Part shown: piece after piece, positions 28,267 through 36,943 of the stretch
Layout of the letters: every line of letters starts with the position of its first letter
How positions within the stretch are numbered: position 1 is the stretch's first letter
DNA from: Alphaproteobacteria bacterium
GTDB lineage: Bacteria > Pseudomonadota > Alphaproteobacteria > SHVV01
DNA: 64,000 nt
Assembly (NCBI GenBank): GCA_016869275.1
Contig: VGEO01000003.1
Location: forward strand, 1 to 64,000
Direction of reading: 5' to 3'
The notes under the pieces: generated by a model
The model's input: only the letters and a program-made list of their open reading frames with translations
What the model was told of the DNA's origin: nothing
The model's database searches: none
Translations under genes and position numbers: made by a program

Positions 28267-29391
28267 ATGACCGACGCCACTAGCCCACGCCCAGCCCTGA
28301 TCGGGCTCACGCGCGACGAACTCGCCCTGGCCCTCGGCACCATCGACGTGCCGGCCAAGGAAGCGCGCATGCGCGCGAACCAGCTCTGGCATTGGATCTA
28401 TTATCGCGGCGCCACCCGGTTCGACGCGATGACCAGCATCTCGAAGCCGCTCCGCACCCGGCTCGAGGCGCATTTCATCGTCGGCCGGCCGGCGGTCGAG
28501 CGCCACTTGCTCTCGGTCGACGGTACCCACAAGTGGCTCTTGAAGTTCGACGACGGCCAGGAGGTCGAGAGCGTTCTGATCCCGGAGACGGACCGCGGCG
28601 CGCTCTGCCTGTCTTCGCAAGTCGGCTGCACGCTCACGTGCAAGTTCTGCCACACCGGGACCCAACGGCTGGTCCGTAATCTGACCGCAGCCGAAATCGT
28701 CGGCCAGATCTTGAACGCCCGCGACACCATCGGCGAGTGGCCGTCGCCCGCCGGCGGCCGCATCCTTTCGAACATCGTCGTCATGGGCATGGGCGAGCCG
28801 CTCTACAACTACGAGAACGTCGCCAAGGCGCTCGCGATCGCGATGGACAACGAGGGCATCGCGATTTCGCGCCGGCGCATCACGCTCTCGACCGCGGGCG
28901 TCGTCCCGATGATCGAGACGGTCGGGCGCGAACTCGCGGTCGGACTCGCGATCTCGCTGCACGCGGTCAGGGATGAGCTTCGCGACGTCCTGGTCCCGCT
29001 CAACAAGAAATACCCGATCGCCGCGCTCCTCGAGGCATGTCGGCGCTACCCCGGCAGCTCGAACGCCCGCCGCATCACCTTCGAGTACATCATGCTGAAG
29101 GATGTGAACGACTCGCCCGCCGATGCGCGCGAGCTGGTGCGGCTGATCGCCGGGATTCCGGCCAAGGTCAATCTGATCCCGTTCAACGCGTGGCCGGGTG
29201 CGCCATACGAATGCTCGACGCCGGCAGCGATGGCGGCGTTCGCCGACATTGTCAACCGCGCCGGCTATTCTTCGCCGATCCGGACCCCGCGCGGCCGCGA
29301 CATCATGGCGGCGTGCGGCCAGCTCAAGTCCGAGAGCGTCAAGGCGCGGCGCCTGCTCGCCGCCGCAGCCCCGCCGATCCCCGCCGGGTGA
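28267..29391 (+). CDS. rlmN: 23S rRNA/tRNA (adenine-C2)-methyltransferase RlmN
   Basis: Radical SAM enzyme of 374 residues that methylates C2 of A2503 in 23S rRNA and A37 in some tRNAs. The cluster motif is [11 protein letters not shown] (CxxxCxxC). Also seen: [52 protein letters not shown]; and the C-terminal catalytic Cys in [12 protein letters not shown]. The ATG at 28267 gives [19 protein letters not shown]. Its TGA overlaps a GTG (GTGA at 29388) that is in frame with the following glycosylase. Confidence 0.97.
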   Translation: MTDATSPRPALIGLTRDELALALGTIDVPAKEARMRANQLWHWIYYRGATRFDAMTSISKPLRTRLEAHFIVGRPAVERHLLSVDGTHKWLLKFDDGQEVESVLIPETDRGALCLSSQVGCTLTCKFCHTGTQRLVRNLTAAEIVGQILNARDTIGEWPSPAGGRILSNIVVMGMGEPLYNYENVAKALAIAMDNEGIAISRRRITLSTAGVVPMIETVGRELAVGLAISLHAVRDELRDVLVPLNKKYPIAALLEACRRYPGSSNARRITFEYIMLKDVNDSPADARELVRLIAGIPAKVNLIPFNAWPGAPYECSTPAAMAAFADIVNRAGYSSPIRTPRGRDIMAACGQLKSESVKARRLLAAAAPPIPAG

Positions 29392-29454
29392 AGCGCCCGC
29401 GCTCCGGCCGGGTGAGGCGTTCGCGCGCCGGCCGAGTGAAGCGCCCGCGCGCCA
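29383..29454 (+). repeat. three 24-base tandem repeats at the rlmN/glycosylase junction
   Basis: Units at 29383-29406, 29407-29430 and 29431-29454 share GCCGGGTGAAGCGCCCGCGC with a few changes. The array begins at the rlmN stop. Each unit carries a GTG codon in the frame of the next gene (29388, 29412, 29436). If translated it would encode an Arg/Lys-rich repeat. Confidence 0.8.
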
Positions 29455-29459
29455 CCGCA

Positions 29460-29993
29460 ATGCCGACCGAGCACCGCCCGCGCGCGCCGGTCCTTCCCGA
29501 CGTTCTCGGCCCCGGCCTCGCCGTCGTCTTCTGCGGCTCGGCGGTCGGGCTCAAGTCGGCCCAGGTCGGCGCCTACTACGCCGGGCCGGGCAACAGGTTC
29601 TGGCCGACTCTCGCCGCTGTCGGCCTGACGCCGAGGCGGCTCGCGCCCGAGGAATACGCCACGGTCCTCGACTACGGCATCGGCTTGACCGACCTGACCA
29701 AGACCGAGTTCGGCGCGGATGCGGCGCTCTCGGGCCGGGCCGACGATCCCGGCGCGCTCGCTCGCAAGATCGAGAACCACCGGCCGTGCGCACTCGCGTT
29801 TAATGGTAAGCGTGCCGCAGCCGTCTTCGTTCTGCGGCAGTTCGGTCGCTTGATTTCGACCTACGGTTGTCAACCGGAGCGGATCGGAACAACCGCGATT
29901 TTCGTCCTGCCCTCGACGTCCGGCGCGGCTGCGCGCTACTGGACCGTGCGTCCGTGGATCGAGTTAGCAGAGTTTTTATGCGCGCGGCGATAG
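29460..29993 (+). CDS. mug: mismatch-specific (G:T/U) DNA glycosylase, MUG family
   Basis: Single-domain uracil-DNA glycosylase-superfamily enzyme of 177 residues. Motif I is VVFCGSAVGLKSAQVGAYYA with the GINP-like loop; then PGNRFWPTLAAVGLTPRRL; DYGIGLTDLTKTEFGAD; and motif II FVLPSTSGAAARYW near the C-terminus. It removes uracil, thymine or ethenocytosine from mismatches in base-excision repair. ATG 29460 gives the usual N-terminus. GTG at 29388, overlapping the rlmN stop, would add 24 residues of the KRPRSGR type encoded by the tandem repeat and might provide a basic DNA-binding tail. Confidence 0.88.
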   Translation: MPTEHRPRAPVLPDVLGPGLAVVFCGSAVGLKSAQVGAYYAGPGNRFWPTLAAVGLTPRRLAPEEYATVLDYGIGLTDLTKTEFGADAALSGRADDPGALARKIENHRPCALAFNGKRAAAVFVLRQFGRLISTYGCQPERIGTTAIFVLPSTSGAAARYWTVRPWIELAEFLCARR

Positions 29994-30011
29994 AGACGGG
30001 AACGGAACGCG

Positions 30012-30755
30012 ATGTCCCAGCACCAGAACGATGGTCGGCCCCCATCGGCAGGCGCCGCCACGGCCGAGCCCGCGGGATCGGCGCCGCTCGACGGCGCGCC
30101 CATCTCCTTCCTCGACATGGTGCTCGGTGGCGACTAGCTGCTCGCGCTTGTCGTCAGTTTGGTCGCGAGCGCTTTCTTCGTCGTACCGTTGTGGATCATC
30201 CTCAAACGCGCCGGCTTTTCGCCGTGGTTGTCGCTGCTGGCGCTGACCGGGATCGGCGGCTTGATCGTCGAGATCTTGCTCGCGGTCCTGGCATGGCCGG
30301 CGCTGGCGGTACAGCCGGCCAAACGGGCGCGGCGCGTGATCGGTTTGATGTTCCTTATTCCGATCTCGGTCGTGATCCCGCTGGTGCCGGTGCTGTTTTG
30401 GATGCCGGCGCGCATCCTTCGCAAGGCCGGCTATTCGGGGTGGTGGGTGATTACGCTCCTGATCCCGATCGTCGGCTTTTTCATGGTCTGGGTGTTCGCG
30501 TTCGTGCGGTGGCCCGCGCTAAGCGCTGCCGGCAGCTACCAGCCCGCGCGGCTGGCTACCGCGCCCGCTGCAACCGCATCCGAGACGCCGGCGCCAAAGC
30601 GTGTGCGCCGGCGAACGGGGGACGCCAACGCGGCGAAACCGGCCTATCGCTATGCCAAGGACGGGCCGGCGGCGCGGTTGGCGGCAGCGGTGTTCGGCGC
30701 CGGCGCGATCGTCGTACCGGAAAGCGGCGACATGAATCCGCGGCAGAAAGCCTGA
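30012..30755 (+). pseudogene. multi-pass membrane protein interrupted by an in-frame amber codon
   Basis: The frame opens with MSQHQNDGRPPSAGAATAEP, reaches ISFLDMVLGGD and hits TAG at 30135. It then continues without any frame change for 206 codons. The stop sits exactly at the start of the first hydrophobic segment (LLALVVSLVASAFFVVPLWI). Downstream are three further helices (LALTGIGGLIVEILLAVLAW, GLMFLIPISVVIPLVPVLFW, WWVITLLIPIVGFFMVWVFA) and a basic tail. A TTG at 30159 could restart translation but would cut the first helix. Likely a recent nonsense mutation or sequence error. Family not recognised; DUF805/DUF5684-like signal proteins look similar. Confidence 0.6.
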
Positions 30756-30785
30756 GGCGGGGCCACCCCGCCACCGTCTGCCGCG

Positions 30786-31085
30786 TCAGCCGCGCGGCAG
30801 CGCGCGAACGATCTTGCGGTAGTCCGCCTCCGAAAAGGCCTTGAGCGTCGTCGTCCGGACGTTGCCCTTGGAGGCCAGCGTCAGGGCGAATTTGGCCGCC
30901 GCCTCGTCGTTGGGAAACTCAGCGATCGCGACGATGTCGTAGGCCCCCATCGTCAGAAAGAACTGCCGAAAGCGGCCGTTCAAGCGCCGCGCCAGCGCTT
31001 TGGCGGCGTTGAGCCGCTTGGGCGAGTCTTTGACGTTACGCGCGCCCTGCTCGGTATAGGTCGAGAGGATGATGTAGATCGCCAT
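30786..31085 (-). CDS. GYD domain protein
   Basis: Protein of 99 residues. It matches the small GYD family (AIYIILSTYTEQGARNVKDS near the start, FFLTMGAYDIVAIAEFPNDE and FALTLASKGNVRTTTLKAF in the middle). The family name motif appears here as GAYDIV. It folds as a ferredoxin-like dimer; function unassigned. The ATG at 31085 is preceded by AGGAGGAT-like sequence on the minus strand. Convergent with the membrane-protein gene to the left and divergent from argG. Confidence 0.9.
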   Translation of the reverse strand: MAIYIILSTYTEQGARNVKDSPKRLNAAKALARRLNGRFRQFFLTMGAYDIVAIAEFPNDEAAAKFALTLASKGNVRTTTLKAFSEADYRKIVRALPRG

Positions 31086-31169
31086 GAGATCCTCCTGTTT
31101 TGCGTCGGCCGGTGCCGACGCACCATCTTAGCCCGTCGCGGGTCCCGCCGGCCGACCGTGTCCGTGCCA

Positions 31170-31197
31170 TTGCCGAGCGCCGGGCGATGCCTATACT
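31170..31197 (+). promoter_or_regulatory. possible sigma-70-type promoter of argG
   Basis: TTGCCG (31170-31175), 16 bases, then TATACT (31192-31197), 34 bases before the argG ATG. It fits the consensus in the -10 box and the first three bases of the -35 box. Confidence 0.4.
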
Positions 31198-31231
31198 GCC
31201 GCGCTTTCGCCAACCAACCGGCGGCCGGTCC

Positions 31232-32440
31232 ATGAAAGACGACGTGAAAAAAGTCGTGCTCGCCTATTCCGGCGGGCTCGACACCTCGGTGATCCTGCGC
31301 TGGCTGCAGGAGACCTACCGTTGCGAGGTCGTAACCTTCACCGCCGATCTCGGCCAGGGCGAGGAACTCGAACCGGCGCGGGCCAAGGCCGAACGGATGG
31401 GGGCCAAGGAGATCTTCATCGAGGATCTGCGCGAGACCTTCGTCAAGGACTACGTGTTCCCGATGTTCCGGGCCAACGCGCTCTACGAAGGGCTCTATCT
31501 GCTCGGCACCTCGATCGCGCGGCCCTTGATCGCCAAGCGCCAGATCGAGATAGCGGCCAAGGTCGGGGCCGACGCGGTCGCCCACGGCGCCACCGGCAAA
31601 GGCAATGACCAAGTCCGGTTCGAGCTTTCCTACTATGCGCTCAATCCGCACATCCGGGTGATCGCACCGTGGCGCGAGTGGCAGCTCACCTCGCGCACCA
31701 AGCTGCTCGAATACGCCGAAATGCACCAGATTCCGATCGCCCGCGACAAGCGGGGCGAGCCGCCGTTCTCGGTCGACGCCAACCTCCTCCACACCTCGAG
31801 CGAGGGCAAAATCCTCGAGGACCCGTGGGTCGAGGCCGACCCGATCGTCTATTCGCGGACCCGCTCGCCTGAGGAAGCGCCCGACCAGCCGCATTATGTC
31901 GAGATCGAGTTCGAGCGCGGCGATGCGGTCGCAGTCGACGGCGTCAAACTGTCGCCGGCCGCGCTGCTCGCGCGGCTCAACGCGCTCGGTCGCGAGCACG
32001 GAATCGGGCGGCTCGATCTGGTGGAGAACCGCTTCGTCGGCATGAAGTCGCGCGGCGTCTACGAAACGCCGGGCGGCACCATCTTGCTCGCCGCCCACCG
32101 CGGCATCGAAAGCATTACCCTGGATCGCGGCGCCGCCCACTTGAAGGACGACGTCATGCCGCGCTACGCCGAGCTCATCTACTTCGGGTTCTGGTTCTCG
32201 CCCGAGCGCGACATGCTGCAGGCGCTGATCGACAAGAGCCAAGAGAGTGTCACCGGGACGGTGCGGCTCAAGCTCTACAAGGGGAGTGCATCGGTGGTTG
32301 GGCGCAAATCGCCGAACAGTCTCTATTCGCTCGCGCACGTCACGTTCGAAGAAGATTCGGTCTACGACCAGCGCGACGCGGCCGGCTTCATCAAGCTGAA
32401 TGCGTTACGGCTTCGGCTGCTGCGGAGCCGGAAGCGCTAG
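31232..32440 (+). CDS. argG: argininosuccinate synthase
   Basis: Cytoplasmic enzyme of 402 residues joining citrulline and aspartate with ATP, the penultimate step of arginine synthesis. Seen: [20 protein letters not shown] (PP-loop ATP site), [54 protein letters not shown], and [20 protein letters not shown]. Length and start ([15 protein letters not shown]) are standard. It stands alone, with a plausible promoter upstream. Its end faces folD across a 169-base gap that contains a short P-loop-like frame. Confidence 0.97.
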   Translation: MKDDVKKVVLAYSGGLDTSVILRWLQETYRCEVVTFTADLGQGEELEPARAKAERMGAKEIFIEDLRETFVKDYVFPMFRANALYEGLYLLGTSIARPLIAKRQIEIAAKVGADAVAHGATGKGNDQVRFELSYYALNPHIRVIAPWREWQLTSRTKLLEYAEMHQIPIARDKRGEPPFSVDANLLHTSSEGKILEDPWVEADPIVYSRTRSPEEAPDQPHYVEIEFERGDAVAVDGVKLSPAALLARLNALGREHGIGRLDLVENRFVGMKSRGVYETPGGTILLAAHRGIESITLDRGAAHLKDDVMPRYAELIYFGFWFSPERDMLQALIDKSQESVTGTVRLKLYKGSASVVGRKSPNSLYSLAHVTFEEDSVYDQRDAAGFIKLNALRLRLLRSRKR

Positions 32441-32609
32441 GCACGGACGGTCCAGCCCGCCGGGCGACGACATCGCGGACCAAGCCGTAGACGTAGCCGG
32501 CACGAAGCCGCATTCGACCGTTCCGGCCGAGCGCGCCCCGTGGTGAAGGAGCGTGGTCTTCCCTACTCGATGACCGCCGGTCACGATCAATGGATGCCCG
32601 GGTTTAAGA

Positions 32610-33506
32610 TTACTGATCCAATTCTAATCCCCTTTGCCGACAAGCTGCTTCGTAGGTGTTCTCCAGCAGGCAAGCGATGGTCATCGGCCCGACCCCGCCA
32701 GGGACGGGCGTGATCGCGCCGGCTACTTCGACCACTTCGGCGAACGCCACATCGCCGACGATGCGGTCCTTACCGTCTGAGCCGGTCACCCGGTTGATCC
32801 CGACATCGATCACGGTCGCCCCCGGGGCGACCCAATCGCCGCGCACAAATTCAGATCGCCCGATCGCGGCCACCACGATCTCGGCGCGCCGGCATTCCGC
32901 GGCGAGGTCGCGGGTCCGGGAGTGGGCGATCGTGACCGTGCAGTTCGCGCGGAGGAGAAGCTGCGCGGCCGGGCGCCCGACCAGGTTCGAGCGGCCGACG
33001 ACCAGCGCGCGACGCCCGTCGAGCGTGCCGAGGGTCCGTTCGAGCAGGATGAGGCAGCCTCGCGGCGTGCACGGCACCAGCCCGTCGCGGCCGGCGGCGA
33101 GCCGGCCGATATTCTCGGGGTGGAGCCCATCGACGTCCTTGGCGGGGTCGAGCGCGTCGATCACGGCGTCGGCGGCGATCGTTTTGGGCAGCGGCAGCTG
33201 GACCAGAATGCCGTTGACGGCGGGGTCGCCGTTCATGACGCCGACCCGGGCCAGGAGATCGGCTTCCGACGCCGTTGCCGGCAACTTGACGTCGATCACC
33301 CGGATGCCGGCGGCGGCCGCGGCTGCGCCCTTGTTGCGTACGTAGATCGCGCTCGCCGGATCGTCGCCGACCAGGAACACCGCGAGCGTCGGGGTGAGCC
33401 CGTGGTCGGCCTTCAAGGCAGCGACCCGCTTGGCCAAGTCGGCCCGCCGCTCGGCCGCGACGGCCTTGCCGTCGATCACCGTGGCGCGGCGCGCGGAAAC
33501 CGCCAT
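32610..33506 (-). CDS. folD: bifunctional methylene-THF dehydrogenase / methenyl-THF cyclohydrolase
   Basis: Cytoplasmic enzyme of 298 residues that interconverts 5,10-methylene- and 10-formyl-tetrahydrofolate with NADP. Conserved blocks: [20 protein letters not shown] with the catalytic Tyr and following Lys shifted to the usual [67 protein letters not shown] (NADP site); and [18 protein letters not shown]. The ATG at 33506 comes 1 base after the stop of a truncated DUF167 gene, which follows yggT. The gene order yggT-DUF167-folD is common in Alphaproteobacteria. Confidence 0.96.
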   Translation of the reverse strand: MAVSARRATVIDGKAVAAERRADLAKRVAALKADHGLTPTLAVFLVGDDPASAIYVRNKGAAAAAAGIRVIDVKLPATASEADLLARVGVMNGDPAVNGILVQLPLPKTIAADAVIDALDPAKDVDGLHPENIGRLAAGRDGLVPCTPRGCLILLERTLGTLDGRRALVVGRSNLVGRPAAQLLLRANCTVTIAHSRTRDLAAECRRAEIVVAAIGRSEFVRGDWVAPGATVIDVGINRVTGSDGKDRIVGDVAFAEVVEVAGAITPVPGGVGPMTIACLLENTYEAACRQRGLELDQ

Positions 33507-33507
33507 C

Positions 33508-33660
33508 CTAAGGACCAGCGCCGTACCGGACGGCGAGCGCGGAACGCTCGCCCGCCATCGCCACCGTCCCCTCGATCGCGTCGCGCCCGGCCTTGGCCGT
33601 CACGCGCACCGCCACCTCGAGCCCGGTGGGGCCTAGCGCGAGGGGCGAGCGCGAGGGCAC
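33508..33660 (-). pseudogene. truncated DUF167 (YggU-type) gene, 50 codons
   Basis: The frame from GTG 33660 contains the N-terminal half of a DUF167 domain: [20 protein letters not shown], then [13 protein letters not shown] and TAG. Full members have about 90-100 residues, continuing after the ALxVRV strand with APPEDGKAN-like and SGxxSRxK motifs, all missing here. Only 1 base separates the TAG from the folD ATG and 3 bases separate the GTG from the yggT stop. This looks like an internal deletion of roughly 40-50 codons that kept the operon spacing. It could also be a minimal functional version, which I consider less likely. Confidence 0.7.
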
Positions 33661-33663
33661 CGA

Positions 33664-33954
33664 TCAACCGTAATAAGCGATCAGGCGTTTGATTAGATAG
33701 AGCCCGAGCAGGAGCGCGAGCGGCGCGAGATCGACGCCGCCCAAATTCGGGAGCGCGCGCCGGAGCGGACGCAGCGCCGGCTCGGTAATGCGGGCGAGAA
33801 AATCGCCGACCGTGAAGACGAACTGGTTGCGGCGGTTGACGACGTTGAAGGCAACCAGCCACGACAGGATCACGGCGATGATCAGCGCCCACATGTAGAG
33901 GTCGATGACGATGAACAGGACCTCGACGATCGGGTGCATGGGCGCGGTCGGCAT
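33664..33954 (-). CDS. YggT family membrane protein
   Basis: Inner-membrane protein of 96 residues with two hydrophobic segments (VIDLYMWALIIAVILSWLVA and LAPLALLLGLYLIKRLIAYY). Between them is the family's amphipathic segment (FLARITEPALRPLRRALPNL). YggT proteins are linked to turgor and cell-division gene neighbourhoods, but the mechanism is unsettled. Start at ATG 33954; a second ATG five codons later is also usable. First gene of the yggT-DUF167-folD unit. Confidence 0.92.
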   Translation of the reverse strand: MPTAPMHPIVEVLFIVIDLYMWALIIAVILSWLVAFNVVNRRNQFVFTVGDFLARITEPALRPLRRALPNLGGVDLAPLALLLGLYLIKRLIAYYG

Positions 33955-34124
33955 CGATCAGAGTGGGAGCGGCGGCGATCCAGGCGAACACTATACATTC
34001 GTCGTTTCGACGCCAAGCCGAGGCGCGGCCGCGGCGCGTGCCGCCCTTGACCTTTCGGAAGCGCCCACCCATTATCCGCGCCGCCGTGGCGCTTTTCGGT
34101 CGCCGCGGCAGGTTTCGCGAACGT

Positions 34125-34200
34125 GGGGCAGTAGCTCAGTTGGGAGAGCGCGACGTTCGCAATGTCGAGGTCAGGGGTTCGATTCCCCTCTGCTCCACCA
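34125..34200 (+). tRNA. tRNA-Ala (anticodon CGC)
   Basis: The cloverleaf folds fully. Acceptor GGGGCAG pairs with CTGCTCC, with the G3-U70 pair that identifies alanine tRNA. The D-arm is GCTC...GAGC. The anticodon arm CGACG-TTCGCAA-TGTCG gives anticodon CGC, which reads GCG. The T-arm is AGGGG-TTCGATT-CCCCT. CCA is encoded. It is 76 nt long and stands alone. Confidence 0.96.
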
Positions 34201-34255
34201 ACTTTCCCGCCATCCGCCGAACGCGCCCGCGCGGATCGTTCCGCCGGCGGCCCGC

Positions 34256-34978
34256 TCACGGCTCGGTCCGGATCCACGCTTTGATCTTCTCGACCGTCTC
34301 GCGCTCGATGCCATTGTAGCCATGGTGCGCGCGCACCTCGCAGTCGTCGCCGACCGAGATGCCGCCGCGCATGGCAATCAAAGGCGTCTGGTACCTCTCG
34401 TGTGCCCGCTCAGCGCCCCAGAACGGTGTCACACGGCAGATGTCGTTGGCGTGGTGCACCAATAGGTTGCGGCTCTTCAGCCCGCGGGTGTCGAGGCCGG
34501 AGATCTCGCTGAAGGACGAGGTGTGGATGAAGCCGGCGACTCGGCCATCGATCGTGCGCGCGAGGCTCATCGTCGCGCGCGTGCTGGCGCTCGTCCCGAC
34601 GATGTAGATCTTGACGCCAACGAAGCGGCGCTCGATGTCGGCAACGAGCGCGAGCATGCGTTCGGCGGCGCCGGTCGCGTCGGCCGCGATCGCGACGAAG
34701 TCGGAGTCGGCGAACAATCGGCGCGAGCGGATCAGGAAGTTGCCGCCAAAGCTGAACTTGAGCCTTCCGTCTTCGATTCGTGGTTCGAGGCGCCCGCTTC
34801 CGCCCGGCATCAAGACGACGGCGAAGCGTGGTGCCACGGGCGCATCGGTCACCATATAGGGGATCGTTTCGCCGTCGGGCAGGCGTGCGGTCGTCACGAG
34901 TTCGTCGGCCGCAATCGCCGGGCTCAGGCTCGCCGCCCATAGCGCGAGGACGGCGGTCACGCGGGCGAACGCGGTCAT
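34256..34978 (-). CDS. exported alpha/beta-hydrolase-like protein
   Basis: Protein of 240 residues with a signal peptide (VTAVLALWAASLSPAIAADE). Candidate active-site residues: Ser in IYIVGTSASTRATMS (nucleophile elbow), Asp in NDICRV or DDCEV, and His in VRAHHGYNGIE near the C-terminus. The oxyanion strand is probably FAVVLMPGGSGRL. This resembles exported dienelactone-hydrolase-like proteins of Bradyrhizobium and relatives. The substrate is unknown. ATG 34978 is chosen for a good signal peptide. It stands alone between tRNA-Ala and the CBS gene. Confidence 0.75.
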   Translation of the reverse strand: MTAFARVTAVLALWAASLSPAIAADELVTTARLPDGETIPYMVTDAPVAPRFAVVLMPGGSGRLEPRIEDGRLKFSFGGNFLIRSRRLFADSDFVAIAADATGAAERMLALVADIERRFVGVKIYIVGTSASTRATMSLARTIDGRVAGFIHTSSFSEISGLDTRGLKSRNLLVHHANDICRVTPFWGAERAHERYQTPLIAMRGGISVGDDCEVRAHHGYNGIERETVEKIKAWIRTEP

Positions 34979-35067
34979 GGACGCGCGATCTCCCATTCTT
35001 TGAGCGGGAAAGGCGGCTTGTGGGCGGGGGGGGGATCAAGCAAGCGCCCGCCGCCGCAACGCCGGGC

Positions 35068-35499
35068 TCAACCAGTGGCGATGTACTGGCGCATCGCGTT
35101 GGCTTCGCTCTCGACCTCTTCGAGCCGGCACTTAACGACGTCGCCGATCGAGATCACGCCGCATAGACGCCCGCGGTCGATGACCGGGAGGTGCCGGATG
35201 CGCTTGGCCGTCATCGTCGACATCAGGTCGTTGACCGAATCGCCGACCGAGCAGGTAACCACGTTCCGGGTCATGACGTCGCTCACGTGACGCGTGAGCA
35301 CGCTCGAGCCGTGCAGCGCGAGGTCGCGCACGATGTCGCGCTCCGATACGATCCCCAGCACGCGCGCGCCGTCGTCGGAAATAACGATCGAGCCGATGTT
35401 GCGTTCCTGCAACGTAGCGACGATGTCGGCGACGGTGGCCGTGGGCGGCGCGGTCAAGACCGAGTTGCCTTTGGCGGCGAGGATCGAAGCGACGTTCAT
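35068..35499 (-). CDS. CBS domain pair protein
   Basis: Protein of 143 residues made almost wholly of two CBS motifs: first VADIVATLQERNIGSIVISD with VLGIVSERDIVRDLALHGSS, second VNDLMSTMTAKRIRHLPVID with LCGVISIGDVVKCRLEEVE. Such stand-alone pairs bind adenine nucleotides and regulate partners. No fused catalytic domain. The start MNVASILAAKGNSVLTA is preceded by a GAGGGAT Shine-Dalgarno on the minus strand. Regulatory target unknown. Confidence 0.93.
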   Translation of the reverse strand: MNVASILAAKGNSVLTAPPTATVADIVATLQERNIGSIVISDDGARVLGIVSERDIVRDLALHGSSVLTRHVSDVMTRNVVTCSVGDSVNDLMSTMTAKRIRHLPVIDRGRLCGVISIGDVVKCRLEEVESEANAMRQYIATG

Positions 35500-35691
35500 G
35501 TCATCCCTCCTCTGGTCCGACGGGCGGTCCGGGGCCGCGCGGCGCGGGGGCCGATCCGCCACGATCAGGCTAAAGTCTACGCCCCGCTCGGACCGCGTGC
35601 CAGCGATCCGACCGCGCTCCGGGCCGCGCCTTGCGGGGTCTGGAAAGATGGGTTATCCCCAGGCCGGTTTCTAGCCCACCCGGCCGGCACC

Positions 35692-36384
35692 GTGCCCGAT
35701 CCGATCCTGCTCGTCGTCCATAGCGAACGCTCCGATCCGGGGCGGGTCGCGCGCCAACTCCGGGCGATGGGATACCCGCTCGATTTGCGCCGCCCGAGCG
35801 GCGGCGATCCGCTGCCGCCGACGATGGATGGCCACGCCGGCGCGGTCGTGTTCGGCGGACCGATGAGTGCCAACGACGATGGCGCGCTCGATTATATTCG
35901 CCGCGAGCTCGACTGGATTCCGAGCGTGCTCGACTCCGGAAAGCCCTTCCTCGGCATTTGCCTCGGTGCCCAGATGCTGGCGCGCGTGCTCGGTGCCAAG
36001 GTCGAACCGCACCCCGAGCGCAAGGCCGAGATCGGCTACCACCCGGTGCGGCCGGCCCCGGCCGGCCGGCGCCTGTTCGACCGCGAGGCGCGCTTCTACC
36101 AGTGGCACATCGAAGGGTTCGGGATTCCGGCCGGCGCCGAGCTTCTGGCGACCGGCGACATGTTCGCGAACCAGGCGTTCCGCTACCGGGCCGCGTACGG
36201 CATCCAGTTCCATCCCGAGGTGACCGGCCGGATCATGGAGTTCTGGACCACCGTGGCGGCCCAGCGCCTCACGCTTCCCGGCGCCCAGGCCAAGGACGAG
36301 CAGCTTCGCCACCGACCGGCGAGCGAGCGCCACGTACGCGGCTGGCTCAGGCGGTTTCTCGACGTCTGGCTCGACCGCGGCTGA
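35692..36384 (+). CDS. class I glutamine amidotransferase domain protein
   Basis: Stand-alone GATase1 of 230 residues, related to the glutaminase part of GMP synthase. Catalytic Cys in PFLGICLGAQMLARVLG, His and Glu in YGIQFHPEVTGRI, oxyanion region VVFGGPMSAND. GTG at 35692 gives PDPILLVVHSERSDPG and fits the family. It has no synthetase domain, so it would need a partner or act on a small glutamyl substrate, such as gamma-glutamyl polyamine hydrolases; this is not resolved. The 190 bases before it contain no recognisable feature. Confidence 0.88.
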   Translation: MPDPILLVVHSERSDPGRVARQLRAMGYPLDLRRPSGGDPLPPTMDGHAGAVVFGGPMSANDDGALDYIRRELDWIPSVLDSGKPFLGICLGAQMLARVLGAKVEPHPERKAEIGYHPVRPAPAGRRLFDREARFYQWHIEGFGIPAGAELLATGDMFANQAFRYRAAYGIQFHPEVTGRIMEFWTTVAAQRLTLPGAQAKDEQLRHRPASERHVRGWLRRFLDVWLDRG

Positions 36385-36462
36385 AGCGCCGGCGGCGCGC
36401 TCGTCGTGTCGCTTCGGTCGGCCGGCCGGGCCATGACGTCGAACAAGAAACCGCGCTTTTGT

Positions 36463-36927
36463 TTAGTGCTTCAAGGCCTCGCGGATCAGGACCTTGCCGA
36501 CGGTCTCGTCGGTGATGCGCTGGAGCTGCGCTTTCAGGAGATCGACCTGAAGCTTGCCGCCCTTGATGGCCGCGTTACCGTTTCGCGTCAGATATTCGAC
36601 GTAGTTCGACTGCAGCCGCGGGATCGCGGCGACGAGCTTGTCTTCGCGCTCGCCGCCGGTGGTCTCGAAGTCGAGCCCGATCACGAGCCGGGCGGTCACT
36701 TTGCGCTCGTCGAGCACGGTCACGGTGAACGGGTTGAGCTTGAGGAAGCCGACGTCGCCCGAACTCGCGCCCGAACGTTTGAAGGCGGGCGGCGCGTTGA
36801 TCGCAGGCTTTTTCTGCTCGCCTTCCTTTTTAGCCGAAGCCCACGCCGGCGGGGGAACGGCGGCCAGTGCGACGATGATCGCCGCCGCCAGCGTCGGCAC
36901 CGCCCCTCTGCGCCAAAGTCGGGTCAC
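36463..36927 (-). CDS. secreted FliL-like protein
   Basis: Protein of 154 residues with a signal peptide (VPTLAAAIIVALAAVPPPAW) and a domain resembling flagellar FliL: VGFLKLNPFTVTVLDERKVT, then ARLVIGLDFETTGG, a central region and a terminal helix (ITDETVGKVLIREAL). Typical FliL keeps a transmembrane anchor; here the N-terminus looks cleavable. No flagellar gene is in the window, so a flagellar role is doubtful. It lies 16 bases after the CoA-transferase gene on the same strand and may be its operon partner. Confidence 0.6.
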   Translation of the reverse strand: MTRLWRRGAVPTLAAAIIVALAAVPPPAWASAKKEGEQKKPAINAPPAFKRSGASSGDVGFLKLNPFTVTVLDERKVTARLVIGLDFETTGGEREDKLVAAIPRLQSNYVEYLTRNGNAAIKGGKLQVDLLKAQLQRITDETVGKVLIREALKH

Positions 36928-36943
36928 TGAATCTCGCTCCTCG

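Noticed and set aside
29383-29454. The 24-base repeats as a CRISPR array or attachment site.
   Set aside because: Units are directly adjacent without spacers and the sequence is coding-compatible; no cas or integrase gene is nearby.
30135-30137. Pyrrolysine or programmed readthrough at the amber codon.
   Set aside because: No Pyl genes or stimulatory structure are visible, and the family is unrecognised; a point mutation or sequencing error is simpler.
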